Part shown: piece after piece, positions 53,998-64,000 of the stretch
Position numbering within the stretch: position 1 is the stretch's first letter
How the letters are laid out: every line of letters starts with the position of its first letter
Origin: Asparagopsis taxiformis
Lineage: Eukaryota; Rhodophyta; Florideophyceae; Bonnemaisoniales; Bonnemaisoniaceae
Reading direction: 5' to 3'
Assembly: GCA_030407315.1 (NCBI GenBank)
Contig: JALQPE010001992.1
Span: 1-64,000, forward strand
Length of the DNA stretch: 64,000 nt
The notes under the pieces: generated by a model
What the model saw: the letters and a program-made list of their open reading frames with translations, nothing else
What the model was told of the DNA's origin: nothing
Database searches by the model: none
Made by a program: the position numbers and the translations under genes

Positions 53998-56900
53998 TTA
54001 CACGTATGACTCGACATGTACGTCAGCGCGCGATGTTTGTTTTTCTAAATTACAATTAATTGGGAAAGCTCCTCGATTCGCTTTGACCACGCTGCCGTTG
54101 CCGTGTTGCGAGCAACGCAAATTGGTCCGGATCGCCTCAACAGCGTCAACTCGAAACTTTCCCAGCGGCACATCCGATACGTCAGTACCGAAAGGATCCG
54201 CGAGCTCCGCACTCCATCTCTCGATACCAATCACTCCGTAAGCAATGATAACCACCCATCCAATCGTCCACCATCCACTACTTTCCACAAGCCCCAATGG
54301 CAATGTCGAAAGCCATATCACCATCAATATGCGAATGTGCGCAACATATCCAAAAGGCAGAGCAATCCCAATAATTCGTTCGCATTGCGCCCCATACTTC
54401 TTCAGATTACTAATCTCAAATAACAACGTCCACACAATCAACGAACTTATACCCTTGCCAACATTCTTATCCGCCTCCGTCAGATACGCCCGAATCACAT
54501 CAATGCAATAGTCACCGCGTTCCGTCACTCGCTCGATTCGAGCAATATCTTCACCATTCATCACATCCTTCAGCTCCTCCGCACACGACCGCTCCCGCCG
54601 AAGCCGAGCCGCCGTCACAATGGAGAATCCCGCCAGATGAGCCCCAATTCTTTCCAAGTCCCCTCTGTGAATCATACCAGCCGCAAACACCTCAAAGATT
54701 CGATTGCTCAAAAGTATCGTATCACTCAGAATCTTATCCCTCCACGCCTCCACAGCACTCACATACCTCCCATGACTGTCATATAAACGAAATCCTAGCA
54801 GAACGAACAGTGCAAACCCAACATACTCCTTCACGACTCCATCAATCGCAATGGGAGAGCAGAAAGCTGGGCTACACGACTCATTCAATGGCCACTTCTG
54901 ACTCAGACCCCACGCCAGAAGCACCAAAACAGCACAGTATACGCCAACTCCAATCACCATCCATAGAGGCACAGCGTGTGCAATCATTGACAGAAAAGAC
55001 AGTACAGAGCGCGGTTCAATTGCCTTTCTTCCATCATCACCAAGAGTCGCATATATCGACTCACAATCTTCTTCCAACTTTTCCCAAGCCTTCCCAGAAT
55101 ACTCTACGCTTTTTACGACAAGAGTTTCACATCCACGACGGTAATTCTGCCTCACAAACAGAATTTCAGAAACAATTATATTCGCCATCTTGTCCAAGTC
55201 AAAGTCATTCAAATCCCTTCCGAATGGCTGTTGAATTTCTTCTGCAACAGAATACATTCTGTGGCATGTTAAAAGTTCACATAAAGTCAGCGCTCCTCTT
55301 ATACAAGTTTCAAACATCTCCGCTATGCAGTTAGCTTACCCAAGAAGTCCATATCCGATCAGAGGAACCCATAGAATTGAAAACCACCCTACACAGAACA
55401 CAGCGTTAATGGAAAACAGATTGACAAAGTTAAAATCTCTGTCAAGTTGTCATTTTGCGCGCCCAGTTCAATTAAGTTCAGAGAACATACCGTTTGATTC
55501 AGTCAGTACGAAGGGAACGAAGATGAACCATAAGCCTATCAATGCGCGGAGTAAAATCATGAAACCACGAGCAATGGGAAATGATTTCAGGAATTTGCTC
55601 TGTCGTACCGATTCCTGAAGGTTTTCAATCTCGAACTTCACGTGCGCTGATCTATTGCCAGAAATCTTCGCAGAAGGACTAGAAAAATGCTCCGGACGAC
55701 AGATTCCAGATATGTAGTAAGCTCTGATCACATCAATACAATAGTCGGACATACTGTTTGCGGTCAAAATTCGGCCAATATCGTCTTCGGACAACAAACC
55801 CTTTAGCTCTCTTAGATCCCTCTCATTTCTCAGCTCCATCTTCAGAGCAATGGGAAAACTCGCAAGATGCGCAAGCACACGATCAGTGTCTCCTTCATGC
55901 CAGCTTCCTGACCTTTCCAAAAGTATCCACTGTACAGCTAGTGAGTGGCATGCTGCTCGTATATCATCGCCCCATACATTTCCAGCTTCAGAATACCTGT
56001 CGAATGCGGCTTGCACGTAAAAGCCGAGAAGCAAAAAGGCTGAGTACAAAATTCAATGGAACGCCAAGTAAACTTCGTGGTTAGCCAAAATGTGGTAAAT
56101 GCAACTCACGATAAAAGGTGCTAACAAATAATTCCTACCTGGAAACCCGACGTATGTCACAAAGACACCATCAATTGATAGGCTTGACTCCCACCATCTT
56201 ACGTTTTCCGTTTCCGTTCTTGACAAATACGAAATCACGACACCCACAGCTGCCCATACAGAAATAAACAAAAGAGCCCACCACGGGACACTGCGTGCCA
56301 TGTGAGCAAAAAGGGACGGCTTGATCATCCCCTTTTTCGGGCCATTGAAATTCGCGATAGGTTTCTCAGCAAAGTTACTCGCGTCGACTTCATCTTCAGT
56401 AAACGATGGTAAGCTATATTGGTCTCTGATTCCCATCCCATCCAAGCAAGTCCCGATGCGAGCTTCACTATCAACTGGTGATTCCTTAATATGATGTTTG
56501 TAATCCCATTTCGTAGACCTCACGGCCTCGATTAATCTTTCAACCATCCCTGTCAAAATTTTGTTGACCGGTATATCGAGCTCGTCGTCGCCTAACGGAT
56601 CTACCAATGTTGTAGCAAGAAACTCCAGAGCAAGAATTCCGTATGAAATCAGAGGTGCCCATAATATAGTGAAGAACCCGGTGCGGGCAGTCATTCCAAG
56701 GGGCAGAAGAATCAACCAAAGAATTGTGAAAAGCTTCTGATGATTAGTGTAACTTCTTATGACCGGACACTTTTTTATAAACCGCAACTGGCTCACAATG
56801 TTTCCAACGTTGTAGCACTGATTAAACAATTGGAAGATCACCACACCTCCTGGGATATGTTTTTTCTTCATCATTTCTAGGCCTGACTCTTTCTTCGGCA

Positions 56901-59718
56901 CATCGACTGTCAGCAGATAAGCCTCCCAAGTCTGAATACAATATCGTATGGGATCTGGACTTTTAACACATTTTTCGTAGTCCTCGTCTGAAAGAAGTCG
57001 CTCGTCATCGCATTGATTGGTACCCAAAAGCTCATCCCTTAACAAAAGAGGAATTTGCATCAAGTGGGAAATAAACCTGGGTTTGTCACCTTTATGCCAT
57101 ACTCCATCTTGATATCCATTTGTAATTTCCATGATGCTCGCCCGCAGTTCCATTTCGAGCTTTGAGATCAACGACCCTGAATTCTGATACCTCCTCATAG
57201 CATCTGAAGCTCGGAAAGACAGAATCAGGAATAGTGCAAATCCTGTCTCTAGCAGAATATTCTGGTCGACATCAATCGGACTGCACCACTTACGACATCC
57301 TGTATTCCTGCGTTCGTCATCCCATGTGAAAGAAAGGCCGTAGGATATGAATACTTCAGAAACTATCCATGTTGTTACCACAATCTGGCTAATCCATGGA
57401 ACTGGTGGCAGGTGTGAGAGGATTTTCTCGATAAATTGTTTCAATGTCATATGCGATGTATGAGATTCCTCTTTTTGTTGGCGTCGAGAAAAGGATATAT
57501 TAAACCGTTCTTCATAGCCAATGGATTCATGGAGGAATCCTATTGGCCCATTACGTGTATCTTTGTAGATTTCGTGCACCAAGACCTTGATCTCAGCACA
57601 AAACTTATCCAGACGAATATCATTTGGATCAGTGCCGAATGGGTCCGACAAGTCTTGACCCATTACAAGAAGCTTCACAATGGAATATGCAATCGGAGGT
57701 AGGTAGAGGTATGAAAAAAAACCGTTTTGCTGTACGAACGCCAATGGTAGTAATGCAAGCCATATTACAGAGAATACCTGGAGATGGAGGGTAAATGATG
57801 GTGAGATCGGAACCTCTTGCATTGTGATGCATTCATTAATTGCGTTCTCAATACGATAAAAGTGGAAAAACATGAAGAGGAGAGAATTATCAAGAGGACG
57901 TTTTCCTGATAAGACGACGTCCTTATCCCGTCGGTCCATACTTGAAATGTATCCATACAAGACACGGAAACAGTAGTCTAGAAGGTGTTTCGACTCCGAC
58001 ATGGCCTGGATGTCATCAGGGGCCAGAATAGCTTCAAACTCTGAGAGATCACGTTGTTCTTGAAGTTTCTGTTTGCCTGCATACGCCATCGCCACAATGT
58101 GCGAAAAGAGACGCTCAATATCTCTATTGTGCCATGTTCCGTTCTTACACATGATGCCTATTCGAGTAGATACCGTTGTTATAACGGATTTCAAAGTTGA
58201 TTCCCATATTTCCAAACCCGTAGAATATCGAGTGTAGGCATCATTGAACCAGAAGCCCATAAGGAGGAACACTCCAAGTCCAACATACGATGTTGTTGAA
58301 ACGCTCAAGGGCACGTAGAGACACCACCAGCGACAGCCTGGCTCGGGGCTTGCCTCTGATATTCCACGAGTTAGAAATACAATGAAAGATAACCACACAA
58401 GGAACACAAGCAAAGGCAACAAAATCTTGTTCTTGAAGGAAATGAATAGACTTCTTTTGAAATATGTGATACCTGATTCATCGTTGAGTTGCTCTTTATA
58501 CCGTAGTTCGTTTTCCAACCAGTGAGGCGTGTCATGGTCAATCTTGACAACATCAGGAAGCAATCGTTCTTCATGATACATGTCCAGGAAGCGTAGGGAA
58601 TCTATACTGGCCAGTCTATTCAACTTGATATCTTGTATATCGAAACCAAAGGGCTCATTGAGAGCGTTAGCAACTTCGAAAAGCATACCGACTCCATAGG
58701 AAATGAGAATGGCCCACATAGGAGTGAACCTGGAGAACAGGAATTCATAATGAGCACACAATAATGTGTCAGATGATGAACGACAAAAAGAGCATCGAAA
58801 ATAATGAACGACTTACCATCCACTAGTTTCGACTAAGGCAAGTGGTAAGAAGACGAGCCAAATGTAAAGGAAAATACGAAGGTGATTGACATAACCTAGA
58901 GCGGGTTGGAATTCTGCGATGCGAGTAATGGTAGCCGTTATATTGTCAATGGCATCGACGGTAATGACTTGGGAACACTTTGAGCAAGGACCTGCTGTAG
59001 AGGGACAAGCAGGCTGAAATCCTGTCTTGACCTCGTTTTCTGCACACGAAAAGTAACCTCTGATAACACGAATACAATGAATATGCATCTGTTGTGATTG
59101 AATAACATCGTCAACATCAAGCGGATCTAGTATAGTACTAAGTTGCTCTGGTTCTCTCTCGTGGCGAATCATCATTTTCAAGGCGATAGGATAGGCCATA
59201 AAGTGTGCAATAATCCTATCTTGATCATTTTGATGCCAAAGCCCCCTAGTAAACACCTGAACCAACACGCGGATAGTTATCCTGGCTTGGGCCATTGACT
59301 GATTCCAAGCTGTATGAGCTGCACGATGACGACTGGAGGCCTCCCTAATGAAGAAACCTAGGAGTACGAACAAGGCCCAGCCGACTCCATAGACAACAGA
59401 TGAGGAAATGAGAAAGCTAGATGTCCAGAACGGGACGGAAAGCGAGGTGAAACTTCGATCAGCGAAAGCATATGCTATCATCATAACAGCGGAAGACCAG
59501 AAGGCTTCGACGACAAGCATGCACCACGGTATTGTCTTGAGTACGATGCGAAGCGGTGTCACTGCTGAAGGCGGCAGCTCGGCAGGGCCGGATCCCAGAA
59601 CGCCCGTTGTGGCGGCATTAGCCAAGAATTTGGCTGCGGATGCATAGCCGGGAGAGCGGTATAACGGGGCGGACTCTGCCGGAGCTTCAAGATCGAGGAT
59701 TGGGGTTGGAAGCGGCAT
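53998..59718 (-). CDS. Five-domain bestrophin-like anion channel, five exons
   Basis: Exons: 58817-59718, 56139-58729, 55491-56039, 55340-55388 and 53998-55258. Total 5352 nt, 1783 residues. The four introns (87, 99, 102 and 81 nt) all start GTA(A/G/T)G, end in AG, and keep frame with consistent phase. Five copies of a bestrophin-like unit follow one another. Each starts with a membrane helix after a Pro-Trp or similar (IPWCML, ILLPLL, VPWISQ, VPWWAL, VPLWMV), then a second helix of GF-L-x-L-x-F type ending in Arg-Tyr. Each ends with the family motif: NEPFGFDIQDIKL, SDPFGTDPNDIRL, VDPLGDDELDIPV, QQPFGRDLNDFDL, ADPFGTDVSDVPL. Bestrophins are pentameric Cl-/HCO3- channels of plasma or thylakoid membranes. 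A single chain with five units is unusual. No targeting peptide is obvious. Confidence 0.8.
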
Positions 59719-60658
59719 CTGGAAATTGTGGAGAGGATAAAGAGTTAGGTGGATAAATTGAAGGCACGAAGCATTAGATGTTGTATAAAAATGAAGGTGG
59801 AAGTTAATCTCCCGGGAACCGGCTCATTAAACAATTCCTTGCATATAAACTGGTGAGCTGAACTGGCGAAATGGTATGAGCTCTGTGCCGCACAGGTGTC
59901 TCGCGCCGTTCTACACGTCTTTCGCAACGCCCTGTGAATCTTTTTCACCTTGTTAATTTCAATACCTTCAGCCAATGGCAAATTCCAGAAGCTCGCATAC
60001 ACCGTGGACTATATTATCAGCCAGAGGAATTGCTCTACCCGTCGGTATATATGGAATCATATCGAGCCGTATACGACAATATAGAACAGACGTACGTAGG
60101 GGTAACTCTGGACGCCCACCCGAACACCTTGTCCGTTTTGCTTCGCCTCTCGTGAGGATGCCAATGCAGCATGCAGTGGCATAGCTCAAAAAAATTCGGT
60201 TTCCCAGGAAAGGTATCTGTGGTGCGTGAAAGGCGCGGAAAAACAGGGGGCGACAGCGGCGGGAGAGGAACCAATAAAAAACAAGCGGTAGCGTAGACTG
60301 TGCAAAGGAGCTATACAGAGATGATGTGAGACATTCCTGGTCACCCTCTGCTGGATAGCTTGGCGGACGTACATTTGCAGATTTCCAGACGTTCCAGTAA
60401 ACCTAAATCAAAAATATATATCGAAATTGTATTCAAAAAAATTTAACACAAACGCTACGAACGCTTCCTAACGCAAGATCGATTGAGTGGAACGGTGCGC
60501 GCGAATCGGTAGGTAGAGTAACAGAGAGTGAAATGGTAGAAAATCATCACTAAAATTTAGTTACCGGCAGGGTTGTGAACGCGTTTTGGAGCGGGTTGAC
60601 GAGACGAACCGGTGCGGGTGACAATGTGATAACGGAGATCAGAACGGCGGCGGTCGTG
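59719..60658. other. Intergenic region upstream of the bestrophin-like gene
   Basis: No credible gene. It holds the promoter of the bestrophin-like gene near 59720-59900, then unremarkable sequence up to the LTR. The five bases before the LTR are TCGTG (60654-60658), the expected target duplication partner of the unseen 3' end. Confidence 0.35.
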
Positions 60659-61317
60659 TGTCATACCACGCGGTGGTCTGCCCTGGTGGGGTCGTGTCAA
60701 CATCCTATTGGATGACCCCGGGTCGGGACTGACCAATAGAAACAGCCTCGCTGTATCTCGCCCAAGTCAAGGGAATGGACCCACTGGGACAATTAAAGAC
60801 CCCACAAGGGGCAAATTTTAACTAAGCTGACTCAGCTAACTTTACACTGTAACATTAACAGTTGGTGATCTCGCAGGCTTCCGCAGTCGCCATAATCAGG
60901 GATCTGATTGGTGCACATAAGGATATTTATTCCTAACTGTCTACCTACCCTAACTGTTTACAGTAACTTAGACTAGTATAAAACGCCTCTGGATTAGCCA
61001 GAGTGCTTAACCTTTTAGAGGTAACGTAAACTCACGTGGAATTTACGACTCCACTGAACAGTGTTTGCATTGCTCTATTCCATCCTTCCAGGACGAATTA
61101 GCTTTAGCTATACAGCTCGACGGGTTACGTCTTTCGCTCCATCAATACGCACTTCGTGCGTGAGCACCCCCAACCTTCACCCGGCATTACCGGAAGACCT
61201 TTCGTGGTATACACGCCATTGGCGGTTGACGCAAGATTCGCTTGCTCTACCACGCTACCGAAGCTCGGGACACCTGTAGGGTGGTTTTGCCGCTTTGCGG
61301 ATTTTCTACCTACTACA
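60659..61317 (+). mobile_element. 5' LTR of an LTR retrotransposon
   Basis: 659 bp from TGTCATACCACG to TACCTACTACA, with TATAAAA at 60977-60983. Highly similar to 33716-34373. The following primer-binding site and gag show that this is the 5' LTR of a plus-strand element, whose 3' part is beyond the window. Confidence 0.85.
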
Positions 61318-61318
61318 T

Positions 61319-61338
61319 TGGTCTCTCGACCTAGAATC
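61319..61338 (+). other. Retrotransposon primer-binding site
   Basis: TGGTCTCTCGACCTAGAATC begins one base after the LTR. Its complement ends in CCA and reads as a tRNA 3' end: loop end GATT, T-stem strand CTAGG, acceptor strand TCGAGAG, discriminator A, CCA. The match to tRNA architecture over 20 nt supports a tRNA primer. I cannot name the tRNA. Confidence 0.65.
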
Positions 61339-61430
61339 TTACCGACATCTTAGCCGACCGGCGACACACCGAAACCACTCAAGAAGAGTAAACTAGTCGT
61401 GAGACGTGAGCTCATTGAACAAGAGTAGAA

Positions 61431-62480
61431 GTGATGCCATCGGACAAGTCTCCGGAATATTCTGACTCCGAGTCAGGCCCTAACGGGGGAGGTTCAAACG
61501 AAGAATTCGTCACTGAGGAAGGAGTCTTCCGACTTATGCATGAACATGCAGACAAGATTCTCAATGATAAATTGAAAGAGATGCGCGACGAGATCAGCCA
61601 AGCTGTTGAGGACACCCTCGATGATAGACACGGCGATCTCGGCTCAACTCTCGTGGATCACACGATTGATTTGCTTGCACCCAAGCTGAAAGCCATTTGC
61701 CACGAAGTGGGAGATGAGAAAGAAGTAGAAGTCTTCTCGGGGACGTGGAAGTCTATCCGTGTGGATTTTCTACAACGGGTTATCCGGCTTGAGAAGAAGG
61801 TCACCGACCTACAAAGGAGAAGCTACGCTAGTTCTTCTTCCGATCATCAGCACCAAGGGCTGTGGAATCAACAAGACGGCACTGCCGAGAACAGCGTAGC
61901 TGTGGAAGCCGAGAAGCTCGACAAAGTCGTTGACGTCACCAGACGTTTGTCGGATCGAGTGGATTTACTCAGCGAGTCTCTCGCCCGTCCGGTACCAAGT
62001 CGAAATCCCAACGTGAGTGACCCAGTCTTTGGGTTTGGTGATACACCTTCGAATCCATTCGAAACAGAAGAAGGACCCTTGGAACCAGGCTTAACTCCTT
62101 TAAGAGCCCGCGAACCCGCGTTCGATCGTGTAGTATCCTACCGGTATTACCGGTTACAAGACAAGTCGTCATCGACAGAAGCTCCGAACGGAAAGAGTAG
62201 AAGTCTCTACAAGATAACGGAAAAGATCCGGAACTTCAATGCGTCCTTGACGCCGTTCAATGGAACGCAATCCATCGATATACTTCGATTCCTTGCGGAG
62301 TACCAAGATGCTTGTGACTCCTGCGGAGTATCAGAAGGAATAGCAACAAAGTTGCTACGTTATTTCCTTGAAGGAGATGCGCAACGATTCATCGCGTCCG
62401 AATCTCGGAAAAGGAAGTTGCTAAATCAACTGCACCAGCAGATAACGTGGCCACAGGCCGTCCATGCTTTACTTTCTCGT
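61431..62480 (+). CDS. Retrotransposon gag protein, C-terminus lost to an LTR insertion
   Basis: The frame opens at a Met-like start near 61435 and runs 350 codons to the insertion point at 62480. Beyond that it reads into a foreign LTR and stops at 62576. The N-terminal half is acidic with a coiled coil (about 25-70 and 115-135). The C-terminal part (LTPFNGTQSIDILRFLAEYQ, then LLRYFLEGDAQRF) matches the capsid domain of Ty3/gypsy-type gag. Gag packages the element RNA. No nucleocapsid zinc knuckle or pol is visible before the break. Confidence 0.65.
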
Positions 62481-63140
62481 TGTGGAACCACGTTAGTTCT
62501 AGAAGTAGCTGGTACGAGCCACGGACACGCTGTCCTTAACGAAACGAAACGAGCAGTCCACCCGCTGGTGTTTTGACTGTATTGTTAGGTAGGAAGGTAG
62601 AGTGGTTAGCGAGTAGACACGAGCGTCACGACGCAACAATCCACGCGAGGATTACGTTAGCACACGAGGTGGTACGTCACCGGAGGCGCTCTCGACCAAG
62701 CCCGGAGGCACTACACGCAATCAGCCTTACGTGCGGCGATGGGTAGGGAGTACGCAGCTCGACGGAGACGAAGCCTCGTTAGGCAAAACGTAAACGTAAA
62801 CGTAGAAGTCAGTCGTAGACTAGAGCCGTTGCTCGATCGTTGTCTTGTCCCCTTTCCCTCCCGGCACGATGCCAATACCTATATGGCCACGATGGCATCG
62901 CTTTACAGTGTAAACACTGTTCGTAACGTCCCCGAATGGGAAAGGACCTTGTGGGTCACACGTAGGGACCCGTTGGTCCGTTGGCCGTTGCCAATACGTT
63001 CGTTGCACACGTGTGCAGGTTGCGCGCGCGCATGCGCCAGCAATGTTCGTTCATTGCTGTCGCCGGTCGTATCCGCCGAGATTCGAATTCCGCGGAAAAA
63101 CGTAAATATTTGCAATTTCGGAATTGCCACGTATACTACA
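62481..63140 (+). mobile_element. LTR of a second retrotransposon inserted in gag
   Basis: 660 bp from TGTGGAACCACG to ACGTATACTACA, TG...CA at the ends. The first bases resemble the other LTR family (TGTCATACCACG). Its last 218 bp recur at 30059-30275. The target site ends in CTCGT (62476-62480). The same 5 bp are not found after 63140, so this is not a solo LTR but probably the 5' LTR of an element that continues to the right. Confidence 0.65.
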
Positions 63141-64000
63141 CAGCCCCACCCCCACACGTGGACGTCCCGGCCACGCGAGGCCCTTCAGGACGCGCCTGAG
63201 ACACGGGGCCGTGGCGCCTTTTCGGGTACAACTGCGGACGTGGCAGTTGTCCCGAAAAATCTCGTTTAAACGTACGCGGCCCGGTTGGCTGATCGAATCG
63301 CCACGGCGCCGGAGCGCGCGCGTGCGCTCCGGCTCTTTCGTAATCATCGCGGCCCGCCCGTTGGCATCGTTCCGTGGTTAGTCGTAGGCCTCGTAGGCTT
63401 TTAGCATCGAGCTGCTTCGTAAACCTTCGTTTGTTTCTTTGCGTAATCGCATGGCTCCGTTGAGCTTCGTAATACGTGTTGGCAGGTCGTCTGCAGCGGG
63501 GGAGGGGTTAGCGTTAAGCCCCTCCCCACAATTTTTTTGTTGTGGCGTCTACCCCGTCGGGTGTCGTAAGGCTTACGTAGCCCGTGCTTCGAGTTCGCGG
63601 CGGCGCGTGCCCGTTGGCAGGTTCGTAACACACGCGATTATTCGGCAAAGCGGCGGCGCGTAGCGGCGGCTTTTCACTGCGAGTGGTACGTTAACCTCGA
63701 CCGTAGAGCCCGTTGGCGTGCGTATCATTTAGTAACTAACTCGAAAATCGTTTCCACCGTCGTTTCTCGTTCGGATAACCCCGTCGGGTGTCGAATTTCG
63801 TTGAGCATTCGAGCTCCTTAGCGCGTAGCACATCGGTGCCAATTTTAATTTTGCTCCGATGAGCTTGGCGGAAAATTCGTCGAACATCAGACCGACGCGC
63901 ACGTGAGTCGGTTTGACGTTCTACGCCGTGGCGTGTACGCAGTAATTCGTCGCAGTACGTTGCGGTTTCGTTGACAACGTGGTGGCCGGCGGGCTTGGCT
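63141..64000. mobile_element. Internal sequence of the second retrotransposon (5' leader)
   Basis: GC-rich, with only short frames and none that I recognise. A primer-binding site directly after 63140 is not evident. TGGACGTCCCGGCC at about 63160 is a weak candidate. The style (CGTCGGGTGTCG, TAACTAACTCG) resembles the GC-rich stretch at 31.4-33.7 kb. Confidence 0.35.

Overview
The window looks like nuclear DNA of a red alga, most likely a florideophyte (Chondrus crispus-like). This is an inference. It rests on a plastid-targeted thylakoid rubredoxin, two carbohydrate sulfotransferases side by side, a vanadium-haloperoxidase-like secreted protein, a tightly packed gene cluster with few short introns (81-112 nt), and very heavy transposon load. 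I saw no rRNA, tRNA or CRISPR array.

Layout. Positions 1-31.4 kb are nested transposons. Element X (enters from the left, ends at 11188 with a CACTA-type terminus) carries a broken gene joining a ParB-like domain to a 2OG-Fe(II) dioxygenase-like domain (412-3671), a broken KDZ-type transposase (4794-8601), and a conserved hairpin-bearing, apparently spliced non-coding unit (9562-10134). X sits inside a sister element Y. The rest of Y is 11189-11371 plus 26306-30052. Y is split again by a 14.9-kb element Z (11372-26305). Z has about 33-bp terminal inverted repeats, a giant inverted repeat (arms 12832-18733 and 18827-23382 around a 93-bp loop) and an array of units that look like alternating 27-nt and 12-nt micro-exons. 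A retroelement LTR piece (30059-30275) and the right end of a second Z copy (to 31425) follow. Positions 31.4-34.9 kb are GC-rich retroelement DNA with a full LTR (33716-34373) and a truncated LTR.

Positions 35.3-39.1 kb hold a decayed pogo-type transposase and an apparently intact Tc1/mariner element with perfect-length 210-bp inverted repeats and a TA target duplication.

Positions 39.3-59.8 kb are the host gene island: haloperoxidase-like protein, HGH1, EAF6, thylakoid rubredoxin, MED15 (three exons), complex I NDUFB4-like subunit (two exons), COG3, two sulfotransferases, and one five-exon gene of 1783 codons that encodes five bestrophin-like domains in tandem. Bestrophins are normally homopentamers, so this may be a single-chain pentameric anion channel. 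It is the most striking observation here. Positions 60.7-64 kb hold the 5' end of an LTR retrotransposon (LTR, primer-binding site, gag) interrupted by a second LTR element.

The exon models of MED15, NDUFB4-like and the bestrophin gene were worked out by hand. Splice sites, phases and total lengths (multiples of three) all agree. Other gene names rest on motif recognition without any database search.
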